From contig CAKZOD010000078.1 of assembly GCA_937136055.1 (NCBI GenBank), positions 1 to 38,413 on the forward strand: 38,413 nt of DNA, written 5' to 3'. The notes beneath the pieces are model-generated. The model had not been told where the DNA came from. It did not search any database and saw only the letters and a program-made list of their open reading frames with translations. Source of the stretch: an uncultured Oceanospirillaceae bacterium (GTDB lineage Bacteria > Pseudomonadota > Gammaproteobacteria > Pseudomonadales > Balneatricaceae). Of the stretch, positions 31,964 to 38,413 are shown in pieces. Position 1 is the stretch's first letter. Each line of letters starts with the position of its first letter. The translations under genes were made by a program, and so were the position numbers.

Positions 31964-34900
31964 CTACCCATCAATATCTGGCAACTTGACTGACTCTAGC
32001 ATTTGGGTAAGTCTCATCATTTCTTCGCTATCTAAAACTAATGACTCACTCTCCTCAAGAACCTCAATATTGGATTGTGCATCTGAAAATAGCTCAGCAC
32101 TGAGTTCATCGCCTATAGCTACAGCTTCAAACTGAGCGAACATCTGTTCAAACTCGCTTTGATCTTCTTCCAAGATATCTTGTAATGAAAGTAACCAAGC
32201 ACCTGCTGACTGGGCTTGTTTAACAGTGTTTGCTAACGCTTGAGAAGTCAGCTTTTCAGGATCAATAATAAACTCTGCTTCGAACAACAAAGATGTACTA
32301 TTGGCTGGATTAGCTTCATCGCCAGCGCCTGATTGATAACTAAACCAGACATCGTCGATAATATGTTGCTCACCCTCTGCATCACTCCAGCTTGAGCGCA
32401 AGCCACTCCAGTTACCATTGTTTTGCTCACTGACTTGTTGATGATTTAAGTCGATTGATGCAACCCCTGCAGCTTGCAAGCTAACTAACTCAGATGCTTG
32501 GCTAACTGCATCGCTGTTTTCATCTTGCCAGAGCTGTAACTGGCTGTAAGTGCTATCCTTTTTATCAAATACACCATCATTATTAGTATCTAAATCGCTA
32601 AGCGCAGCAAAACCGTCCCCCGCTTTGCGACCATCAGCATTGATACTGTGCTCACCAAATAACTCGCTGGCATCATCAATCACGCCATTGCCATTTTTAT
32701 CCCATACCAACAGTGCGTCATCTTTACCCACCCAACCGGTTAAATCAAAATAGCCATCGGCATCAATATCAAAATTAGTCCCAGCATCCTTTGATAAAGT
32801 CTCGACGCCATCACCATCGAGATCGAGAATTAATGGCGTTACCGTAGCATCTCTGTAATCTACCTCTCCCCCGGAGTTAGTATCATTTAATTGAGCTGCC
32901 GGGTTATTGAGACTGCCATTTACATCATCATAAGTAGCATCGCTCACTGCAGCTAAACCAGACTCAACGGAGTCTAATTTGTCATCGTTATCACTATTGG
33001 TATCTTTATAATCAGCTAATCCATCACCATCCGTATTCACTGCTATTAAGCCGATAGAGGCTGCGGCGCTTTGGTCACTGGTATTCGCATCGTAAGCATC
33101 ATCTAGACCATCGTTGTCTGCATCGGTACCCGATGGAGCAATGTAACCTGCAGTGCTCTGCGCCTCTATATTATCTGCAATACCATCATTATCACTATCC
33201 AGATCGAGAGAGTTAATGATGCCATCACCATCGATGTCGTTAGTAACGACACCTTTATCAATGTCATATGTAATGACGCTATCTGCATTAAAGCCAACGA
33301 CATACATTTGAGTGCCATCATTATTAAATGCCAAATCTGATGGCTGCCCCTCTTGGGCGCCTACGTCGAACACACCCACATGACTAGCTCCAGCGCTTAC
33401 ATCGTAGGGGGTATTTAATTGATAGGCATTTACCTCTTCACTACCATGGCCTATTACAAATAACATAGAGCCATCATGATTAAACGACATGCCGTGGGGG
33501 CTAGACTCTTCAGCGCCAATGGATAAAGATGGCACCTCAATGTTCATCACCTCAAGAGAGTATGGTACGGGCAAAGAGAACTGCGTTATTACGCTTGACT
33601 GAAACTCCAGTAAAAATAATTTAGTGCCGTCTTCATTAAATATGGCATCTGTTACAGTAGGGTCAAAGCCAGCGGTTCCAACAGTTCGTATATGAGTTAC
33701 TGAGCCAATATCGAAGGGAGTTGCAAGCTCGAATTCCTCAATTTCTTTATCCCCATAACTGTTCAAAAACATTTTAGTGCCATCATCACTGAAAACGACT
33801 TTAGTTAAACTAGTCGAATAAGCACCAATGTTTAGAGTTTTTTCAACCGTAGCACTAGCGATATCAAACGGCGAAGTTAATGAGTATTGATGCATGACGG
33901 AAGTGCCCTGACCAACTATAAACATTTTGGTGCCATCAGTGTTGAAAGAAATACCAGACGGAACACTATGTTCACTAGCAACAGAATGGCTAGAACTTAA
34001 CTGTGCAGAAGCGATATTGTAAGCATTATCTCCAACGTCAGAACCCTGTTCATCTACATCTAAAATGCCATCGTTATCATCATCGAGATCATCAACATTT
34101 AAAACACCGTCACCATCGGAATCCAGACTTAAAGTGATAGGAATAATTTGCTGAGTCTGCACATCGTTGTTGTCGATTGCATTTATGGTTAAGGTATCGG
34201 CGCCTGAAAAACCAAGGTTAGGGGTATAAACCACATCGCCATTAGCCGCGATAGCAACGGTTCCATTTACTGCGCTAAACGTACTTTGGATCAGATCACT
34301 GCCATTGTCGATATCCTGAATATTCGCAACAACATAATTTGGCTGCCCGCTTACAAGCGTATCGTTAATCACTGTTATCACCGGCGCATCGTTAGCACCG
34401 GCAACATTCAAGCTAGCGGTAGCTACGGTTTCAAAGGTGCCATCTGAAACAGAGTATTCAATAGCAATGATTTTCGACTCACCCGCGGCTAACTTATCAA
34501 GCTCATTTCCCGGTGTGAATACTAATTTGCTTGCTACTATTTGCGCCTGGCCAATTACAGTAAGCCCGTCGGTATCTAAGATAGTAATAACCTCACCCGA
34601 AGCCGCTGCCTGGCCGTTAATTTTTGTGACAGATAAGGTATCACCTTGCGGATCGGAATCGTTTGCTAATACATCTACTGTAACTGTTGTATCTTCATCT
34701 ATGCGATCTCTTAGCCCAGTGTATTCACTGCCATCGCCATCAAACCTCCTGACTTTTATATCTCCTGACGATGTAACTGATGTGTAATTTGCCCAAGTAA
34801 CTATAAAGCTGCCGTCAGGCATAGCTTCAAGATTCGGGCTAGCTCTTTCCCCTAATGTATCAGCATGGACAGGAATAGGATCACTGACAGGAGTACCATC

Positions 34901-37900
34901 GGGCGCCATTACTCGAACCAGTAGATTAACGTCACCAACAGTAAAAAAATCTCCTCCATCTACCACTTCCATCCATGCAATGACAATATTACCGTCTTCT
35001 AAGACAGCAGTTGAGATAACTTGCCCATAAGAAGTCGTCCCAAGTAAACCGATATCATCTACTTGTACAGCTGCGGTACGGGCACTGCCATCTTCATTGT
35101 AAATCTGTGTATAAACATGGTAGGCAGGCGGGTTGGCAATAAAACCATCTATCCAAGTAACTGCATAGCCACCATCATCTAGCAAGTCCAATTTCACATA
35201 AGGATGCTCTAATACCCCGGTTCGCAGTACTTCCAACGTGCCGCTATTACCATTACTATCAAATGTATTGGTATAAATTGTGGACCTATTAATATTAGAA
35301 TCTTGCTCGACCCAAACTACTCTCAGATCTCCGTTATCAAGCTCTATAACTGAAGGCTCGGAAACATGAATATTGGGCGCATCAATTGTGGGATTAATCT
35401 CAGCTGTATTTTCAAGAACGCCATCTTTATCGTACCTATTCACAAATAATTTTTTGGGAATAGCAATGCCGAAGGAGTCTGTTGTAACAGCAAAGCCGCC
35501 ATTGGAAAGTGCATGCAGGCTAGCGATGCTTGCAGTACCATTATTAGGTAATGGTATCAATGGGCTTAAGGGACTCCCATCAGAATCATAATGCCTAAAA
35601 TTTGAAGTTCCATCATAAGTACCACTGGTTACAATCACAGTGCCATCGTTAAGCACAGCCGTATGTGTATATAGTTGAGAGCCGGAGACACTTACTTCCG
35701 GGCCAACTGCGACCCCGACTGCATCATATTTTTGCCAGAAAGCAGTAGCCTCTCCTTGAGAGGTCACCACATATGATCCATCTTCAAACTCAGTCACTTG
35801 AGAAGTCAATTGCCGGCCTACTAAGCCGCCATGAGCTTCGAACTCAGTTGCTTGAGCGACGCCTTCCCCAGTCGATTCGGTAAATTTAATGACTTCTCCC
35901 GTTGTCTCTGGAGCTTGTCCCAACGAGTCTATTTTAGTTTGAAGTTTCAACAAGGTATCCAGTTCGCTACCATCATCCAACGTATTTCGAAGCAATGTCT
36001 GAAGCGCATCCATATTAGGATCAGTCACACCAGTTATGCCCAACAACTCAAGCTCTGCTTTTGATGGCACGCCCAAGGCCCCAGATGCTGCATTCATAAC
36101 AGCTTGCACTGCATTAGCTAGTGCCTGTACTTCAGCAACTGTATCCACATCAGCATTTGATTGGATGTCAATTACGTCTCCTAACAAGCTCTGCTCTTGG
36201 CTTGTATCAATCCCCGTCACACCTATGCGACTATAATCGGCTTGCAATGGATTTGTATCATTATCATCATTTCCGTCAGCGGCATTTAAAATAGTGGCAT
36301 AGCTGCTAACCAAAGCTTGGATTTCAGCCGCTGTATCCGTTGCAGCGCCATCCACTAAAGCAGTATTTAACGCAGAGTTTATCGATGATAAATTCCCATT
36401 GTTGACACCACTGATGGTTGCATCTAGATAGTCCTGCACATTCGGTGAAGTGGCTGTTGCGTTGTTGCTCTCGGCAGAATCCTTAATTTTGTTAATTGCA
36501 ACAATCACCGTATTGGCTGTTGTTGTAATAAGCGCTTGAAGCTCACTTAAAGTATCCACACCTGAACCATCATTAGCAGTACCTCGAATAGCATTTTGCA
36601 TGATTGTTAGGTTAGCGTCAGTCACCCCTATTATTCCTAAACTCTCAAGTTGTGCTTTGCTTGGTGTATCTGTTGTACCACCTGCGGCATCCATTACCGC
36701 TTGTACTGCAATGCCTAGGGCTTGAATTTTACCGGTAGTATCAACATCCACTGTGTTTTTAGCGTCAATGACATCGCCTAACAAGTTACCTTCAACAGCC
36801 GTGTTGACTCCTATAACCCCTATATTAGTGTAATCGACTAAGGTTGGATCTGGGGCATTGCCGCCAATACCATCAGCAGCATTTAGGATTGACTCATAAC
36901 TATTCACTAAGGTTTGTATTTTTGCGACACTATCCACAGCATCCCCATCAACCAAGGCTGTATTTAACGCAGAGTTGATGGCTGCTAAGTTAGCGCTCTC
37001 CACATCACTAACTCCAGCATTGGTATAATCTTGTACGCTCGGTGAAGTGGCTATCGCATCATTATTATCAGCAGCGCTTTTAATTTTATTGACGGCTGTA
37101 GTCACCTCCGTTGCTGTAGTGCTGACTAACGCTTGCAGTTCCGCTAACGTATCGACCTCTGTACCATTGTTGTTGGTAGCTTGAATCGCATTTTGGACAG
37201 CAATTAAGTTATCATCTGTCACCCCGGTGATCCCCAAGGTCTCTAGCTGTGCTTTACTCGGGGTCGCTGTACTGCCTGCAGCTCCATCCATCACCGCTTG
37301 TACAGCATCCGATAACAACTGAATCTTTACTGCACGATCCACAGCCGTACGCGCTAAACTATCGATTAAGTCTCCTGCCAGCGCAAGCTCCCCTGCAGTG
37401 TTTAATCCCGTGACACCTATGTTGAGATAATCTTGCTGGCTTGGATCCGCCGCGTTATTCGCAATGCCATCAGCCGCGGCCAAAATCGTATTGTAGCTAT
37501 TGACGAGAGTTTGTATTTTGCCAATGCTATCCACCGATACATCATTCACACTGGCTGTATTAAGTGCAGAGTTGAGTGCAGCGAGGTTACTAGCATCGAC
37601 ATTACTCACACCGCCAGCGCTATACACTGCGACACTTGGGCTGCTATCCGTTGCCGAATTCCCCAACGCTGCCGCTTTAATCGCATCCAGTGCCGTGCTC
37701 ACTTCACCTGCTGTTGTGGTCACTAATGCTTGAAGTTCAGCGATTGTATCCACCTCACTACCGTTCACATTAGTAGCTTGAATCGCATTTTGCACGGCGA
37801 TTAAATTGTCATCGGTTACATCTGTAATACCTAAGCTTTCAAGTTGCGCTTTGCTCGGGGTATTACTCGTACCCGAAGCTCCATCCATCACTGCTTGCAC

Positions 37901-38413
37901 AGCATCCGATAACAACTGAATTTTTGCCGCACGATCCACAGCCGTACGCGCTAAACTGTCGATTAAGTCTCCTGCCAGCGCTAGCTCCCCTGCGGTGTTT
38001 AATCCCGTGACACCTATGTTGAGATAATCTTGCTGGCTTGGATCCGCCGCGTTATTCGCACTGCCATCAGCCACCGCCAAAATCGTATTGTAGCTATTGA
38101 CGAGGATTTGTATTTTGCCAATGCTATCCACCGATACATCATTCACACTGGTAGTATTAAGTGCAGAGTTGAGTGCAGCGAGGTTACTAGCATCGACATT
38201 ACTCACACCGCCAGTGCTATACACCGCGGCACTTGGGCTACTATCATTTGCCGAATTCCCCAGTGCTGCCGCTTTAATCGCATCCAGTGCCGTGCTCACT
38301 TCACCTGCTGTTGTGGTCACTAATGCTTGAAGCTCAGCGATTGTATCCACCTCACTACCGTTCACATTAGTAGCTTGAATCGCATTTTGCACGGCGATTA
38401 AATTGTCATCGGT
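31964..38413 (-). CDS. Giant repeat protein, C-terminal part (N-terminus beyond the window)
   Basis: About 2149 residues are visible; the frame continues past the right edge with no start in view. In protein order there are about eleven helical repeats of about 66 residues (38413-35917; consensus like GITxVxxxNLxxxxxAI...VDTxAEIQALV), a beta-propeller-like repeat region (about 35900-34700), a VCBS/cadherin-like domain with [16 protein letters not shown] and TPGN motifs (about 34690-34400), a second Ig-like segment, TSP3-type [19 protein letters not shown] calcium-binding runs (about 34130-34020 and 33235-32880), a second propeller-like region with DGTKMF repeats (about 34000-33240), EF-hand-like [12 protein letters not shown] and [17 protein letters not shown] (about 32830-32640), and an acidic tail. 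Such proteins are usually exported by type I secretion as adhesins or large surface proteins. No RTX nonapeptide array is seen in the visible part. Function is inferred. Confidence 0.9.
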   Translation of the reverse strand, partial: TDDNLIAVQNAIQATNVNGSEVDTIAELQALVTTTAGEVSTALDAIKAAALGNSANDSSPSAAVYSTGGVSNVDASNLAALNSALNTTSVNDVSVDSIGKIQILVNSYNTILAVADGSANNAADPSQQDYLNIGVTGLNTAGELALAGDLIDSLARTAVDRAAKIQLLSDAVQAVMDGASGTSNTPSKAQLESLGITDVTDDNLIAVQNAIQATNVNGSEVDTIAELQALVTTTAGEVSTALDAIKAAALGNSATDSSPSVAVYSAGGVSNVDASNLAALNSALNTASVNDVSVDSIGKIQTLVNSYNTILAAADGIANNAADPSQQDYLNIGVTGLNTAGELALAGDLIDSLARTAVDRAVKIQLLSDAVQAVMDGAAGSTATPSKAQLETLGITGVTDDNLIAVQNAIQATNNNGTEVDTLAELQALVSTTATEVTTAVNKIKSAADNNDAIATSPSVQDYTNAGVSDVESANLAAINSALNTALVDGDAVDSVAKIQTLVNSYESILNAADGIGGNAPDPTLVDYTNIGVIGVNTAVEGNLLGDVIDAKNTVDVDTTGKIQALGIAVQAVMDAAGGTTDTPSKAQLESLGIIGVTDANLTIMQNAIRGTANDGSGVDTLSELQALITTTANTVIVAINKIKDSAESNNATATSPNVQDYLDATISGVNNGNLSSINSALNTALVDGAATDTAAEIQALVSSYATILNAADGNDDNDTNPLQADYSRIGVTGIDTSQEQSLLGDVIDIQSNADVDTVAEVQALANAVQAVMNAASGALGVPSKAELELLGITGVTDPNMDALQTLLRNTLDDGSELDTLLKLQTKIDSLGQAPETTGEVIKFTESTGEGVAQATEFEAHGGLVGRQLTSQVTEFEDGSYVVTSQGEATAFWQKYDAVGVAVGPEVSVSGSQLYTHTAVLNDGTVIVTSGTYDGTSNFRHYDSDGSPLSPLIPLPNNGTASIASLHALSNGGFAVTTDSFGIAIPKKLFVNRYDKDGVLENTAEINPTIDAPNIHVSEPSVIELDNGDLRVVWVEQDSNINRSTIYTNTFDSNGNSGTLEVLRTGVLEHPYVKLDLLDDGGYAVTWIDGFIANPPAYHVYTQIYNEDGSARTAAVQVDDIGLLGTTSYGQVISTAVLEDGNIVIAWMEVVDGGDFFTVGDVNLLVRVMAPDGTPVSDPIPVHADTLGERASPNLEAMPDGSFIVTWANYTSVTSSGDIKVRRFDGDGSEYTGLRDRIDEDTTVTVDVLANDSDPQGDTLSVTKINGQAAASGEVITILDTDGLTVIGQAQIVASKLVFTPGNELDKLAAGESKIIAIEYSVSDGTFETVATASLNVAGANDAPVITVINDTLVSGQPNYVVANIQDIDNGSDLIQSTFSAVNGTVAIAANGDVVYTPNLGFSGADTLTINAIDNNDVQTQQIIPITLSLDSDGDGVLNVDDLDDDNDGILDVDEQGSDVGDNAYNIASAQLSSSHSVASEHSVPSGISFNTDGTKMFIVGQGTSVMHQYSLTSPFDIASATVEKTLNIGAYSTSLTKVVFSDDGTKMFLNSYGDKEIEEFELATPFDIGSVTHIRTVGTAGFDPTVTDAIFNEDGTKLFLLEFQSSVITQFSLPVPYSLEVMNIEVPSLSIGAEESSPHGMSFNHDGSMLFVIGHGSEEVNAYQLNTPYDVSAGASHVGVFDVGAQEGQPSDLAFNNDGTQMYVVGFNADSVITYDIDKGVVTNDIDGDGIINSLDLDSDNDGIADNIEAQSTAGYIAPSGTDADNDGLDDAYDANTSDQSAAASIGLIAVNTDGDGLADYKDTNSDNDDKLDSVESGLAAVSDATYDDVNGSLNNPAAQLNDTNSGGEVDYRDATVTPLILDLDGDGVETLSKDAGTNFDIDADGYFDLTGWVGKDDALLVWDKNGNGVIDDASELFGEHSINADGRKAGDGFAALSDLDTNNDGVFDKKDSTYSQLQLWQDENSDAVSQASELVSLQAAGVASIDLNHQQVSEQNNGNWSGLRSSWSDAEGEQHIIDDVWFSYQSGAGDEANPANSTSLLFEAEFIIDPEKLTSQALANTVKQAQSAGAWLLSLQDILEEDQSEFEQMFAQFEAVAIGDELSAELFSDAQSNIEVLEESESLVLDSEEMMRLTQMLESVKLPDIDG
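37220..37816 (-). repeat. 597-bp superunit, inner copy
   Basis: This copy aligns base by base with the next 597 bases with few mismatches, mostly in the part 37310-37816. The left end, near 37220-37250, is more diverged. Boundaries are approximate, because any circular permutation of the unit is equivalent. Confidence 0.8.
37817..38413 (-). repeat. 597-bp superunit, outer copy at the window edge
   Basis: Nearly identical in DNA to 37220-37816 (for example the segments from 37433 and 38030 differ at only a handful of positions per hundred). Such DNA-level identity means recent duplication or gene conversion; more copies probably lie beyond the edge, and assembly collapse is possible here. Confidence 0.8.

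Larger units (their letters stand above)
35917..38413 (-). repeat. Array of about 66-residue helical repeats within the giant protein
   Basis: The protein repeat pattern is P-x-x-x-Y/L-x-x-x-G(V/I)-x-x-V-x-x-x-N-L...VDxxxxIQxLV...ADG, about 66 residues (about 198 bp), predicted helical. Three different versions in series form a 199-residue superunit. The array weakens toward its C-terminal end near 35917, where the last unit is partial. It continues to the right beyond the window. Confidence 0.85.

Noticed and set aside
37433..38330. Repeated plus-strand open frames of 97 and 77 codons in the giant-protein region
   Set aside because: They recur with the 597-bp period because they are antisense readings of the repeat array.
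35917..38413. CRISPR or other non-coding tandem array
   Set aside because: The repeats are long, diverged, in frame and coding; there are no short identical repeats with unique spacers.

Overview
The window looks like chromosomal DNA of a marine gammaproteobacterium, probably near Alteromonadales/Vibrionales. The grounds are moderate-to-low GC, a DUF3010 gene, HrpB, Ogt, CysQ, Bcr/CflA and EamA transporters, several LysR regulators with divergent partners, a taurine-type ABC transporter beside a dimethylglycine-dehydrogenase-like enzyme, and a giant repeat-rich secreted protein. I found no rRNA or tRNA gene, CRISPR array, transposase or integrase. The assignment to a group is inference; no marker gene is present.

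Layout. Positions 45-2397 (minus) hold a membrane-anchored coiled-coil DUF4041/GIY-YIG (T5orf172) protein followed by a TIR-domain protein, a candidate two-gene anti-phage module. Positions 2770-3100 hold a hairpin-rich non-coding element. Positions 3109-8943 (minus) carry tauA-, tauB- and tauC-like transporter genes, the permease with an unusual N-terminal extension, preceded by an 806-residue FAD oxidoreductase-GcvT fusion that has its own terminator. A LysR gene (9071-9964) reads away from this cluster across a gap containing a perfect 12-bp palindrome. Positions 9969-14345 hold an EamA exporter, a YjbR protein, a small gene divergent from a second LysR, an exported protein and cysQ. Positions 14696-20509 hold a chemoreceptor with a haem-c motif in its sensor domain, an MFS drug exporter, an orphan solute-binding protein, an unknown protein, ogt and a DUF3010 gene.

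Positions 20699-27171 (plus) hold an ABC-exporter-like protein whose ATPase motifs are all lost and whose nucleotide domain carries a large insertion, then hrpB (no ATG start) and a DUF3524/GTDC1-type glycosyltransferase. Positions 27246-28133 (minus) hold a zeta-toxin-like kinase and a 51-codon gene 9 bp downstream with a perfect Shine-Dalgarno. Positions 28381-31859 hold a LysR regulator divergent from a carboxymuconolactone-decarboxylase-family protein and a PNPOx/ferredoxin-reductase/[2Fe-2S] fusion. Positions 31964 to the right edge (minus) are the C-terminal part of a giant protein whose visible N-terminal half is an array of about 66-residue helical repeats in 199-residue (597-bp) superunits; the two outermost superunits are almost identical in DNA.

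The strongest candidates for something undescribed are the TIR + DUF4041/GIY-YIG pair, the pseudo-ATPase ABC exporter, the zeta-like kinase with its 51-residue partner, and the extended TauC-type permease coupled to a demethylase-like enzyme.
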